Of a DNA stretch of 64,000 bases, positions 1 to 11,594 are shown in pieces. Source of the DNA: Dillenia suffruticosa (lineage: Eukaryota > Streptophyta > Magnoliopsida > Dilleniales > Dilleniaceae); the NCBI GenBank assembly GCA_033439265.1, contig JAVTVX010000016.1, forward strand, positions 2,400,501-2,464,500, written 5' to 3'. A model generated the notes under the pieces. That model had not been told where the DNA came from. It saw nothing but the letters and a program-made list of their open reading frames with translations, and did not search any database. A program made the translations under genes and the position numbers. Within the stretch, counting starts at the first letter, position 1, and the number at the start of each line of letters is the position of its first letter.

Positions 1-187
1 TAATTTCTAAGGAAAATGGGGACCTTAAACTTTCATATGTTGAGTGAAGGAGAATTTTTGTGTTGAGAAGAGTTTTCTTTTTAAAAAGAAATTAGACTTT
101 TAGATCCGATATGCTCTCGTTATGGGGGAAAAAATATCCTCATCTTCACCTATAGACTGGCCGGAAAGAAGCCATTAACCTCGACAC

Positions 188-303
188 CTCTCTTCTTCTC
201 TCTCCTCTCTATTATTTCTCTCCCCCCTCTCTCTCCTCTTTCCTCTCCATGGCGGTCTGTGAATTCCAAAATTGAAAAGGAAAAGAGAGGAGAGAGAGAG
301 AGA
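188..303. repeat. CT-rich tract followed by GA-rich tract
   Basis: A pyrimidine-rich run (188-249) is followed by a purine-rich run (about 279-303), so the pair could fold back. Short open frames across it are low-complexity. The counterpart near 47,790 keeps only the start of the CT run. Confidence 0.7.
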
Positions 304-539
304 ATCAAATTATGGAGGGCATATCTATCATTTCGCATCATTCTCTTAGCCCAGAAGGAATATTTTGACTCTTCTTTAACCCAAATAAGATTTTTCAGGG
401 GGCCTACGATCTCCTTGGTGAGGCCCCTTATTTGGACCTCACTCAAATTTGGCTCCAAAGAAAATTGTTGTTCATTCTTCAAACAAGTTCTAAGAGGCCG
501 AGTTTGGATATGGTAGCAAAATTCACCTTTGGGTAGTGA

Positions 540-1189
540 AGTCGGATTAGTTTCATTTTTTTATTCGAAAATTTGATTAATAAAGTTTAATGTTTTACTG
601 TTAAATTCATGTAAAGTTGGTATCAAAGCGTTTGATTGCCCGGCCAGTAACAAGACTATCACTCGGGCAACGCTAAGATACTTATACCATTGGCATCATT
701 CATTACCAATATATGGTTGATTTATTTCCCACTATGAAAATCATCTCCTTATTGTTGAGACCACGAAATTAGTATTTGGTTTTAGCTAGAGTTGAGTGAA
801 AGGCAAGATTGACCGGTCTAAGGTAGAAAGTCTGAGACCTAAACCCAGCCCAAAGGTCGGGTCTAGCATTCCTAGCCAACACCTCGTAGTATCCAAGGCG
901 GGTCAGGTTATTACACATGATGTACGAATGAGTTTTTAATCAAAGGAAAAACCACACACCCAATTAAGTGGGGCAGGCTCCAATTAGGCCCCCTAGTTCT
1001 AAACAAGTTTCTGCCAAAAGTAGAAGTTTTGGCTGAAATTGAAAATTTTATTTTATTTTTTATAACCAATTACTGTTTAAAATTATATTTTAATTCTTTC
1101 AATTTAAATATTATCGGATCTAATTTAAAAGAAACTTTCTTAATATATTTTTATCCCACTCATAAATTTTGAAAATTTTATGGTTGACT
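540..1189. other. AT-rich stretch without a recognisable gene
   Basis: No coding exon is seen. A TTGGTATCAAAGC string near 613-626 resembles the initiator-Met-tRNA primer site of plant retrotransposons, but no flanking LTR end or gag is visible, so it is not called as an element. Confidence 0.4.
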
Positions 1190-1453
1190 AAGATTGCCAT
1201 CGCAATACCAACGTGGGTTGGTTCAACCGGATGTGGAGTTGAGTTTCCTTAAATATGATCGAGGTTCGACTCCCGTTGGGAGCATCGGGTCCTCATGTGT
1301 ATAGAGCATTTCTCGTTGGGAGATCCGCTTTCTGAAAAGGAACCACTGAACGGTCGGTGCGGATTAGTCGGGATGAAATCTTAGATACTGGACGGTGTTC
1401 AAGATATGGTACCGTTCAAGACATGGTACCGAAAAAAAGATTGCCTTCGCAAT
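1190..1453 (+). mobile_element. tRNA-derived SINE with 17-bp target-site duplication
   Basis: The body is 1,207-1,436. It is flanked by AAGATTGCCATCGCAAT (1,190-1,206) and AAGATTGCCTTCGCAAT (1,437-1,453), 16 of 17 identical. The 5' part holds an A-box-like GTTGGTTCAACCGG and a B-box-like GAGGTTCGACTCC, as in tRNA-derived plant SINEs transcribed by RNA polymerase III. The 3' end is a run of A. Just before the tail a 17-bp unit ending in ATGGTACC occurs twice in tandem (about 1,398-1,431). The long duplication and A-tail are typical of LINE-type reverse transcription. Confidence 0.8.
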
Positions 1454-2261
1454 GCTGCAGGAGCAACATTATTAGGAGAGGCATCAAATGACAAGATCCC
1501 ATAATAAAAATGACTTACTATGAGATGCTTCAAGTTTCATGCTTCCATTCAAGTATAGGCATTACTCGTTGGCAGGACATAGCATGCGATTCGCCGTGAC
1601 TTACACTTCAAGAGGGACGAAAGCAGGGTAATGCTGGGGCAGAACGTTCAGATCCTCAGAAACATGAGCAACCCTTCCAACTATTAAATATCTGCCACTT
1701 GCTGAAGGAATCTCAAATGCCTTAATATGTGCGAGGGCAATATCTCTAACATCCACAAATCTATCTACTGAACCAAGAGAAGTTTGAACTCCTGCACCAA
1801 ACAAAAGTAAATCCAAGCATCAAAATATATATATATTTCCACTGTGGTTTTATTAAACTTTTATAAACAACAATATTACTTGATATGGTTGTTCCATTTC
1901 CTTTCCGAACAATTCACGGACAGACTTTTAGTAGGGAAAACAAGCATAAAATTCATTCAATGAACTTATGGATTATGCCCATATGAAATGCCTAAAAATA
2001 ATAATAAAAGAATAGAAATCTTATAGAGAGTTTCTATATTAGATTCTGAGAATACCTTTTGCTATATCTAAAATCATCTCCACTGTCAAGAGTTGGCTGT
2101 AATTAGGACCTATCACAAACCCTGGATGACGAGTGACCAAATCGATTTTGTTTTCTTTTGTGAATTCCCAAGCAGCCTTTTCAGCTAACACCTCTATGGA
2201 CGCAATTAAAAAGCAAAATTATGAAGATAGCAAGACATACCTACACGCAAAACTTTTTTTT

Positions 2262-2450
2262 TTTTTTTTTCGGGGGAATGTATCCATCGAATCATATTCT
2301 GACTAATCTGATTTAAGAACTTGTCAAATCCATTTTAGAGGACATCTCTTTGAATGTAATTTTTTTTTTCAAGTTTCGAATCCAAAACTTGATTAAGAGA
2401 TATAATATCTTTACCCACTAAACTGACCGTTCAATAATATACTCGCAAAC
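2262..2450. repeat. Copy of a dispersed AT-rich repeat
   Basis: A poly-T run, then text of the form ATCATATTYTGACTAATCTG, then a T-rich stretch ending near AAACTTGATTAAGAGAT. Related text recurs near 40,475-40,614 (interrupted by a solo LTR) and 48,370-48,560, and more weakly near 39,620-39,760 and 45,105-45,290. No ends or target duplications could be fixed. Confidence 0.5.
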
Positions 2451-2697
2451 TTGATGAAGTAACAGAGGTTATTATGTACGTTTGCTTCAAGGTACTTGTA
2501 AAAAAGAGGGTCCATGTTACATACCTCTGGGACATGATAGCGTACCACGTTGTGTAATTTAAAATAACGCAAAGTGTTTTTGTAAACTTAATGTGTCATC
2601 CATTCCTGTACATCTCCCTGTCTATGTACATGCGTCATAGTTATAAACCAGTTAGATAAAGAGAAAAGTAGTTTATCTGTGTCTTTAGGATTGATTT

Positions 2698-2935
2698 CTA
2701 AAAAGGGTTCATCCGATGCATAAGTTCTCCCCATCTAGTGCGGAGGTAGGGGGAGAGTTCATCCGGTATATAAGTGCTCCCCATCTTAGTGCGGAGGTAA
2801 GGGAATGGTACATATTATGTATGCAGCCTTTCTTCTGCACTTTTTGCAAACAGGTTGTTTCCCTTCTTCGAACCCATTACCTTGAGGTCCCCAAAGGAGC
2901 AACTCTACCCTTGTGTCAAGATTCACACTGCACAG
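2698..2935 (-). mobile_element. Au-SINE-like retroposon with duplicated tail
   Basis: On the minus strand this reads like the plant Au SINE: a B-box-like region complementary to TTCGAACCCATTACC (about 2,868-2,882), then sequence complementary to GTATGCAGCCTTTCTTCTGC, then the characteristic 3' part complementary to GTGCTCCCCATCTTAGTGCGG. That last part of about 45 bp occurs twice (2,708-2,750 and 2,757-2,805), an internal tail duplication. A diverged copy is in the duplicated block at 48,858-48,995, so the insertion predates the duplication. Confidence 0.65.
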
Positions 2936-4217
2936 TAAAAGCTCAACAAGATCTAAAATTCAAATAAGTGTTAAATTGGCAAGTAATTGAAAGCAGTATA
3001 AAGCCAACTTGTGGATCAGTGAAAGCTTAGTGAATGGCGATGCCGTATGGAAAACAGCTTCGCCAGATCAAAAGATCCTTCCACCGGTAAGTCTGCCTTA
3101 ACGATTTGAGATGGTCTATGTTGTCTCCTCTTTGGATCATCTGCAGGATATATAAACAGAATAAGTTGGTCTGCCCAAAAATGAAATGATTAAATCAGAA
3201 GAATCCATATGTTTTAGATGAAGAAAATGTCCCACCTGACCGCTCGGCCAATCATTCAGGTGGGCTGCAAAAGAACCATCTTGAAACTGAAGGGATGACA
3301 ATATTTGCGTAACTTAGTAATTACATCAAATATGAGAAGTGAAAAGTACATTACTCAGAATCGCAGTCATCTTTTGGCCCTCACCGTCTAAAAGAATGGC
3401 ATAGATTCTAATTATTCAGGGGAATCATTGAATCACCAGGTAAATGCTGAACTTTAACCGAAGCTTTGTTTGTCTAATGACAAGTGTTCTAGATTTCTCT
3501 ATTCAATTTTTTGGTTTGAATTTCTGGAATGAAAAAAAAAGACACCGGAAGAGCTTGCTCCTTAATGAATTCAACGGTTAGTCACTAGGTAAATTTATTA
3601 GTAGATACCTATCGATCAAGTAAAAAAAGGGCAAATAGTGAACTGTAACAAGCATCAAGAAGGTAAGACAGCCCATTCTACAATGGTTGTGCCATTTTGA
3701 GGTCTACAAAGGGCTAAATGAACATACTACGGAGTCCATTAAATGGATAAAATGTGTCTTTTTTTTTGGGGTTTACATTATGTAGATAAAATGTGACACG
3801 GAGACCTTTAATAATTCTCTTGATGATAACTTCATACTCTGAGAATGCCGCGGATGGTAGATTTCTTTTCTAATCCATATGTTTCACACTTGTGTTAGCT
3901 AATGTATAGCCAAAAAAGAAACACACACACACACGAGTCATCTAATATATATCATTTTCATGTTGGTGGTTTTTTTTTTTTTTTAAAGAAAATTGAGAAT
4001 CCCTTTTGGCTTCATTCTTGGTCACAATTCAATCATACAATCGTTCATGTGCAGTACTTGAATGTGTTACAACGTACATTCTTAATTCTTGAACTTTGAT
4101 GCTCACAAATAACTCCAATTTTCAGCTTACAAACAACACACTGGATCCCTGTCTAGAGATAACAATCACTGTCTTTTCTGTTTTTCATCTAAGGAAATTA
4201 TCAATCAATACCACAAT

Positions 4218-6236
4218 TCAGAAGTTGCAGAAGTTCTTCTCCTTCAAGCTCTCAACAGTGTCTTTCAAGCTTATCTCCAAGGGGAAGAAATCAATGCCCA
4301 ATGACTTTGCTCTCTCCTTTGAGACCTGGTAAAGTGGCACATAGGGTTTGTCTTCTGCACATCTGCCACAAAAGATAAGATCAATTTAACTCACATCTGG
4401 CGCAGCAGCAGGAAGAAAGCAAGCTCCCTGAGAAATAGGAAGTCCAAATAAAAAAGCAAACTAACATGGTGTTGAGCAGTGGCAGACAGCATAAACATTA
4501 CAAATGGAGTGAAATTGCGGCAGTGGACATAGAGGTTTTGGTTCATGCAGCCCATATTGGCTATGCTTGCAACAAATACATAATAACTGTTGGCTGTCAT
4601 GGAACTTAATTTTAATCAAGGACTTAGAACACGCTTAAAATGGAGCACAGTGCAACAATGAGAGTGATCTATAGACCATCATTCAAACTACAAAAATTGC
4701 CTTCCAATGCCCAAAGTAAGGCTACAAACAGTTGACTCATCCCAGACCCTGAAATGGCAAAAGCCCTGTGCTCACATACATGAAACAAGGCCTAAGAATT
4801 GGGAGGAAATGATTGTTACTTGGATGGTCACCGGTCCCTTCTTTTGTTGAGCTCAAACTTGTTTTCTTCTACTTCTCCCACGCTTTCTCAAGCATTGTAG
4901 AAAAGTTAACGACACTCCTGCGAAGGTTCAATTTGAATAAAAAGGGCAAATTTTCTACTTCGCCAAACATCACGTTTCTATTCTACAATGTTAACCCACT
5001 GAAACCTACAGGATTCCAGTATGTGGTATTGAGCCATAGCATATAATCATGTGGAAACTAAACAAGTTAGTAGACTTTAGATGCATGGCATCTGCATACA
5101 TGAATTTAGAACATACTTCAAGCAATATTTACAGCAGATGGCTTAATAAACTTTGATCAAATCAAACCATGCGATAAGCCAACTCCAAAGAGGGGAAACA
5201 GACACCTCTCTCACTATCTCCCATAGTTCTGCATGACAAAGATTTCCTTGCATGAAAAGAAAAGCAATATTTTAACATTTCAAGAATTATAGACTGCATT
5301 TATATGCTTGTGACTTTGTGATGGTGGCAACTGATATCAGAATCAATTTCTATATTCTTGTGGTTTGCATGAGATTATACCTAGAACATGCTACAACAGT
5401 GGGCTCTTGTAGCCATAACAAAGAAGTAGGCTGCGAAAGGTGTTGATCTATGAACGATAGCGGCAAAGATTTCACAGTTAGTATATGTCAGACAAAAAAT
5501 TGGAACTTATTTTCCTAAATCAACGAATGATGTCAGAATGTAATTAGTGCTTTGATCTGGATTTTTCATGAAGTGCTGCAACCTAGGGTCTTAAAGGGGA
5601 GTCTCCATAAGCTCTTGTCAAAGAAATGTTTACATGGATCTTTTCAACCAGCCCATCAATCCCATCATGTCAAGGTTGCTGTTTGATCTGTTCTCTATTG
5701 GTAGCAGCATTAATGGTTGTCATTCTGCTGGTCTAATGGATATTTTGAATCGTCCATTCTTGATTCAGGGTATGTTGGCTGCAGTGCTCAAGTTTCCAAG
5801 TCCTCTTGTGGTTTCAACTGATTCATTATAAGTTGCTGCAGGCATTCACTATCTATGATTGCTGCAATTTACTTTCTATTTCATTATGTACTTTAAAGTC
5901 TCGGGTTTTTCTCATTCCACTCACCCCTTGTGGGAAACTAATGGAATGAAGAAAATAACACTAATAGCATGCTGCAAGACAAGATAGAACTAGTAAAGAA
6001 CTAGCAATAACTAGAAGATAAAAAATTGAAAGGGAAATAAAGGACTTACTTTTCAGGGAGACTTAAATCAGGGTAAAGTTTATGCAAGATCCTCACAACT
6101 TCGGAACAGTGTGCGACTCTCCCAACGAAGCAATATCTTCCATAAGCTGAAGGAGTCTCAAATGCTTGGATGTGTGCATTGGCAACATGTATCACGTCAA
6201 CCCATCTGCAGCTTATATTGGGAAACGATTGACGTC
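4218..6236 (-). pseudogene. PAR/CCR-like reductase fragment B (exons 5-6)
   Basis: Two intact terminal exons of a second reductase. Exon 5 is 6,050-6,236: acceptor AG, donor GTAAG, with a [16 protein letters not shown] stretch matching the family RWVDVRDVANAHIxAFE. Exon 6 is 4,218-4,362, 145 nt as in the intact gene, ending at a TGA (4,218-4,220) after a lysine-rich C-terminus. Phases agree across the 1.7-kb intron. No NADPH-binding or YxxxK exon was found upstream on this strand (6,237 to about 9,600), and the duplicated copy ends at the same place, so the 5' part was already gone when the block duplicated. It is probably a dead 3' fragment, though these exons show no disabling change. Confidence 0.75.
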
Positions 6237-6870
6237 CTGCATTATTTTGGCAGTTAGCATCACAAGGAAAATATTAGATATTTATTACGAAAGACAATCA
6301 AATTGGCCATTATAACATTCTGACAATTTGAAAAATTACAACTGCAAATTCTGCAAAAGAGATTTATTGGTAAAAAGCAAGCACATCCAATTCTTATCCT
6401 GGCAATAAAAATTATAAAGTATTCAAGTCTCCTGCTAATAGAAACTTTAGCCTAAAAGTTGGAAACAATGTATTTTTTAATTAAGAAAACAAGTCCAAGA
6501 ATACGATGCTTTCCTACTTCTCTTTCCAATAGGTGAATATAAATTTTAGTAGAATAAAGTCTCTGCGGTACAAAAAGTTAACAACTAAAAGAAGAACAAA
6601 ACAGAAAGAACAGATTTGCAAGTATCAAAGGAAATACAATGAACACGTGTATGTTCAAGAAGATCTGCTGTTGATGTTCCTTAAGCAGCTCACTCAAAAT
6701 AAAGTAAAAGAAAAGAAAGGATGAAACTTCGTGTATTACCAGTCCATGGGCAATAAAACACCTAATATCAAATATCCCTCATGGAGCATACAATAGTCAT
6801 GATTATTTGATTCTTTTTTACAACATTTAATTTGTATCTTTGTGCAACATGTACCCTAGTAAAAAAAAAA

Positions 6871-8127
6871 AAACAACCATCTCTGGAACTCTAGAAGCCT
6901 ATGCAAAGCTTGGCAAAGCATAAACTTAAGAAATTCAACCACTCTTCTGCTTCCATGCAAGATATTCTAGGTCTCTAGATTTATTTAAGAGTGCACCAAT
7001 TCCATCTTCCAATTATGGATAGGTCAAAGGAATCAAAAATTCCAAGATCAACAATCTAACACCAGTATATAAGCGCAGAAGAGTCTAACATGAGATGAAC
7101 ACTGCCTATACGCATAGAGACTTTACAAAGGAACAGGATGATCTACTGTCAAGTAAACTTTTTTATCATCTTCCACTACTGGTCTTCCTCCATCCCCCAG
7201 AAAAATAATCCACATAAAAGCAGCTAAAGGAAGAATATCATGTGGAAGTAATATTGGCAGTCTAAGATACTTGACAATCAAACAATATAATTTAAACTAG
7301 GCCCAGACACTACAATATGAGAGACAATTTTATGCAGTTGCAACAGCCACTAATGCTCCTAGATCCAGCCCCCAGAACATTGTCACCATGGGCATGAGCT
7401 CCTCTGGAGGCAGATGAATTACCCCCATATATTGTGCAACAGTCATTAATTGCAATTATATAGGGGAATTAAGTGATATTGTGCTACTTAAAGTTAAAAC
7501 AACATATATAGGGGTGGTTTTTCATGGAACTGCCTCTAAAGTTTGGCCTTCATTTTTTTCCGTAAAGGGAAGCTCACTGTACCTTATATAATGTTTTTAA
7601 GCTCTAAAACCATGTCTTTTCAGCAGGTCAAAACTGGCATGGCGTAGGTTATTTAACACCGGATACTCCTCCAAAATAAAATTTGAAAGATGACAAGGAC
7701 TTATCGATTTAGACCAACTAATGGAGGATTTAAATCATGTTAAAACATTGGAAAATTTAGAGGCAAAAGTTTATGTGATAGAAGCAGTAACTTCTACATA
7801 TAGCAAAAAACAAAATGTCAATTCAAAGTGGGTTCTATAATCACTCTTTTATTGACATTACAGCATAATTCTAGAGTTTGTTATAGCAACATGATACAAA
7901 GTCTGATTTGATTAGATCTACATAACTACATTTTTATGCTGCTTATAGAAAATATTTACATTGTTCTGACACAGCATTCAAATGCTTAACAAATATTCCA
8001 CTAGATGCCTGAAATGGCAGTAATAGCATATTGTAGGGATAAGCTCATTAGGTGGGAAGCAAGAAACATAGAAGATCTGGGAAGAAAATATTAGGGATTA
8101 AGGAAGTCGTTTAAGGACAATACAAAT
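6871..8127. other. Intergenic stretch, nothing recognised
   Basis: Beyond the end of the duplicated block, no coding exon, RNA gene or clear transposon end was seen on either strand. The sequence resembles the AT-rich intron sequence around it. Confidence 0.4.
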
Positions 8128-8250
8128 AGTATAAAAAAGGACTCACCCGGTATACATAGTGTTCCCTGGCTTAGTACGGGGATAGGGGAGCATGAATGTA
8201 TAAGTACGTCATATTCCCCTTGCATTTTTTGTAAAAAAACTGTTTCCACG
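8128..8250 (-). mobile_element. Diverged Au-SINE-like fragment
   Basis: It contains the Au-SINE tail pattern in reverse: GACTCACCCGGTATACATAG, then TTAGTACGGGGATAGGGGAG, then ATTCCCCTTGCATTTTTTGT and an ACTGTTTCC string. The same order occurs at 2,698-2,935 and 48,858-48,995. The tRNA-like head is not recognisable. Confidence 0.5.
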
Positions 8251-8389
8251 ACAACAAAATAATATCCAAAAAAAACAAAAAAAAAAACCAAAAAACAAAA
8301 ATGATGAGAGAAGATTATTATTTTTTTTTTGGGTTTCAGCGAGAGATGAGAGAAGAGAGAGAAAATGTGAAGGGAGAAGAGAGAGAGCA

Positions 8390-8700
8390 TTGTTTTTAAC
8401 TGATTTAGGGAAGAGATTGCTGATGTTGCAGTGCCACGTTAGCAAATTGGTGACTTGGTACTGCCAAGTCAGAATTGCTGACGTGGCATCGAAATGTGTT
8501 TTTGGGATGGTGACTCAGCACTGCCGTGTCAGCATCCGTATGTCCAACTCATTCGTCATGTCAACAATTAGCAAACAGTCTGGTTCTGTCACTAACAGTG
8601 GATACTTTTGAAAATCTGAATATCTCGTTGAAATAGTTTAAAGTTCAAGAACTAATTTATGAATTGAGGGTAAAGTTCAGGGATTAGGCATATTATTTGC
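8390..8700. repeat. Possible repeat with TGACGTGGCA-type palindromic strings
   Basis: Short near-palindromic strings recur: GACTTGGTACTGCCAAGTC, GCTGACGTGGCA and CAGCACTGCCGTGTCAGC. This looks like the inside of an uncharacterised plant DNA transposon or noncoding repeat. No terminal repeats or target duplication were found. The open frame across it has no family resemblance. Confidence 0.25.
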
Positions 8701-9622
8701 TGTATGGGTGGATTAATCGTGATTCATTATGGGTAGTTGGAAAAAAGATAATATTAGAAAGATCAAATAATTCAAAATCAATGTTATATAATATTTTATT
8801 TTAATATATTTTAGAAATTTATTACTTTATTTTAAAAACATTATTACGGGAATTTGGTTTTTATAGTTTTAGACTCATTTGATTCATTTAATATTACTTA
8901 AAAATATTATTTTAATTTTGCTAAAAATGATGATAATAATTTTTTATATAAACCACTGATATCCGATAATCATATTAATTCTGATTAAATTATATTTGAG
9001 TCAGCTATTTGACAAGAATCCGAAACCTTGTATAAGAGATATCAATGTTTAGTCGCCGGATCAATTAAGCATTGGTGTGAAAATAATAATTTTAATTTTA
9101 TAAGAAATTATCACTTTTACTTGTAATTTTTTTTTTATTTTTTACTTTAATTAAAATACATTAGAAGTAAAATAAAATAAAAAAACTTTAATCATCATTT
9201 AAGTCGTTACTTAATTTTGTCAAGGTTGGACAGGTGCAATAATATAAAGTTTAGGAAGAGTTGGTAAAATTAGGTAGACAGAGGAATGGGATCATTGTTG
9301 CAGAAGGTGAATGCCAAATCATGACAATTCTTCTTTCTTAGTGGAGTAAACAACATTTGGAATCATAATTCTTGAAATTATGTACATAATGTCTTTTTCT
9401 TCTTAAAATTTAGGTGGAGGGGGTGTGGGCAGCTGTCCCATTGCCTACTTCTTTCCTTTCCCCTTGAACACCCTCATTTTTGTTCCTTTAAATTTAAAAA
9501 AGTACCAAGTAATGGATTGATGTATAAAATTTTTTGGGCTAAAGTTGTGTGAACTGGTTAACTGGTTTCTTGTATTTTAAGTGGAATGAGCTGATTGCAT
9601 TTTATCCATTTGGATTGCGTAG
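8701..9622. other. Very AT-rich spacer upstream of the Notchless relic
   Basis: No exon is visible. The N-terminal exon expected just upstream of the first Notchless exon was not found here, so this stretch may have replaced it. Confidence 0.4.
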
Positions 9623-9904
9623 GAGGAGAAACTGCCTTATGCTTTCTATATATCAGATCAGGAGCTTGTTGTGCAGCTTGGAACTTATATGCAGAAGAAC
9701 GAAGGTATGAAAAGCTAAATGGACAAAAGAGTGCTGATTTATGAAATTATTTTATCTTGGCCAGATACTATTATTTAGGACTAGCTCTATTTAATTTGGT
9801 CAAGTTATTTGCAGTTTCGGTGGAAAAGGTTGCCTCTATAGTGTATCAACCACAAGCTGTTTTTGGAATGCCCCCAGTGAATCGCTGCTCTGCCAATATT
9901 GCAG
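9623..9904 (+). pseudogene. NLE1: Notchless (NLE1) relic, N-terminal exons
   Basis: Two exons encode part of the NLE domain (Ubl-like N-terminus, PF08154). Exon 9,623-9,704 contains LPYAFYISDQELVVQLGTY; after GT..AG splicing it joins exon 9,815-9,904, containing SVEKVASIVYQPQAVFG and VNRCSANIAG. These strings are characteristic of plant Notchless, an eight-bladed WD-repeat protein that binds the AAA ATPase midasin during 60S ribosome maturation. Phase is conserved (GAA-G/TT). The first exon with the start codon and the exons for the first WD repeats, which should follow 9,904, were not found, so this is a partial gene. Later parts are at 16,463-17,377 and 38,612-39,211. Confidence 0.75.
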
Positions 9905-10833
9905 GTAACTGTTTATTTTCTTTTCCGGTGTCACTTGTCAGTTTACATATTTCTTTTTAAATTTTTAAGGTTCATCAACCTGTTGTTTTAGGATATACTT
10001 ATCATTTTTGTCTTCTGGAAATTTGAAGATATATTCATCATGATATGAGCCAGAGATGGCACCTGAAAATTAGATAATGGCTTTCTGCCATTCAAATGTA
10101 GCAAATGCTGAAATTATGATCACCTGTCCGTTTTCACTTGACTTCTCACCAGTCCATCTTTGTGTGTGCTAATGAGCTGTCCATCTTTGTGTGTATGCTG
10201 ATGAGCTTCCTCTTTCATGTATGCTCATAATTTGAGAGAAAATATCCTTTCTTTTTGTTGATGATGGTTTAATGCATTTAGTTTACAGTTCTTCTAAGGT
10301 AATAGTAAGTGGAAGAGAAATATCAACCACAAACTCTTGAATCTTAGCACTTATCTTGTGTCAAGTGTCCAGATTTCGCCAAACGACTAGAGGACTCTCA
10401 AATATATTCTGGTGGTGGTAAATGTAGAGTACGTTCCACTTGGTTTAACAATTAAATTGAAAATTTTTCTCTAAGCTTGTTTAGTCCCTTCTTTGATGGG
10501 GTTGTAAGCAGAGGCTTTTCTGTTGAGGAAGGTAGTATTTTAGAAGTATGATTGATGTTTTCATCAGAGTACTTCGGTGGAAGAGAATGCTTGTTGAGTT
10601 TGTTTGCATAGGGATCTGAAATAGCTATGGATCCTTATTTCCTTTGTCAGCATCTGTGCAAGGAAGGCTTTGTTCTGGCTGAGGAGGTGGTGAAGGGTGT
10701 CCTGATACTCCTTGGAGTACTCGATTTCTTCAGCTTGATCATCAGAATGCACACATTAGATACTGTGTTAGACCTTCCTCAAAAAGCTTTTGAAATTTAA
10801 TGCTTTCCTATAGATTTTCAGGTAGTACCAGGT
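9905..10833. other. Notchless intron or deletion scar
   Basis: Expected WD-repeat exons are absent. No transposon ends were found before the solo LTR at 10,839. An ORF on the minus strand at 10,564-10,752 matches no family I recognise. Confidence 0.4.
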
Positions 10834-11576
10834 GCTACTGTCACGTCCCGATCCTCGGATCGATCACGCAACAGCTGCCGCGTTGTCTCGATACACGGGC
10901 AGCATCTTCCCATATACTGGGACTCTAAAAAGCTACAAATCAGTTCAACAACTCATCCAATACACAACTCTATCAGAAATAGGAAAATCATAGAACAATA
11001 CACATGTAAAGAACTCATCCGATCCATCCCTGCACACACGAGCATGCGTCGACACACAAATGGGGCGGGGGTTCCTGTACATGCATGCATGCAGAATTGG
11101 CCATCTCAGCCATTCCAGAATTCTCAGCACAATTAACACATTTAAAACAAAAGAAATCCTAAATTATAATCGCAAGATTTTACTAACACTCGCACGAAAA
11201 AACGAGTTAGCGTCAGTAAAATCCAAATGGTATGAGATGTACAGAACTTCACAAATCCAAAAGAAAGTATCGAAATTCAGAATTTCAATCCAAATGTCCC
11301 AAATGAAAGTTAAGAGAAAATGAACAAGTTTCGTATGAATTCCAACACAAACTATGTAAGGATTCCATCAATTTTTACTCCTATATACGAAACAAGTATT
11401 GATTTAATCCATACCAAAAAAATTATATAAATCTTCCTTTTCATGGATTTCTAAATCAACTAAAATAACCCTATATCACTGTAATACCTACACAAAACAG
11501 CAAAAATTCTTCGCAAACTTCAATCCCTGTGCAGTCTCCGCACTAAGTATCCTCTGTAAAATGTGAAAAGAGGGGT

Positions 11577-11594
11577 GAGTATTGGGAAATACTC
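11577..11594. other. LTR stem-loop GAGTATT..AATACTC (LTR1)
   Basis: A perfect 7-bp inverted repeat with a GGGA loop, followed by AGTGAGTGGAG. Equivalent structures are at 14,120-14,137, 22,021-22,041, 37,606-37,626 and 41,171-41,191. Confidence 0.7.

Larger units (their letters stand above)
1605..3140 (-). pseudogene. PAR/CCR-like reductase pseudogene A (exons 5, 4, 2)
   Basis: Minus-strand pieces match the intact reductase at 43,492-46,253. The exon 5 equivalent is 1,605-1,791, open, with an AG acceptor and GTAAG donor, and contains the family string [16 protein letters not shown]. The exon 4 equivalent is about 2,056-2,195 with HPGFVIGP, but the start of this exon, which carries the catalytic YxxxK in the intact gene, is replaced by unrelated sequence. 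The exon 2 equivalent is about 3,009-3,140, frameshifted before the segment that would encode VFHTASP. Exons 1, 3 and 6 were not found. A short-chain dehydrogenase without Tyr and Lys of YxxxK cannot work, so this is a relic. The family (SDR108E) reduces aldehydes or CoA esters with NADPH. Confidence 0.8.
1..6870. repeat. Segmental duplication, copy 1
   Basis: This stretch is collinear, in the same orientation, with 47,600-52,032 plus 62,006-63,055. Matching blocks are about 1-200 with 47,605-47,795, 1,767-2,690 with 47,865-48,835, 2,975-5,720 with 48,995-52,032, and 5,735-6,870 with 62,006-63,055. Shared landmarks include reductase exons, intron sequence and an Au-SINE-like repeat. Copy 1 keeps about 1.5 kb (200-1,767) that is missing or replaced in copy 2. 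Block edges were judged by eye. Confidence 0.85.

Noticed and set aside
8091-8445. Minus-strand frames rich in Phe, Leu and Ser
   Set aside because: They come from A-rich and GA-rich low-complexity sequence.
10564-10752. 62-codon minus-strand frame
   Set aside because: No motif, no splice context and no family resemblance.
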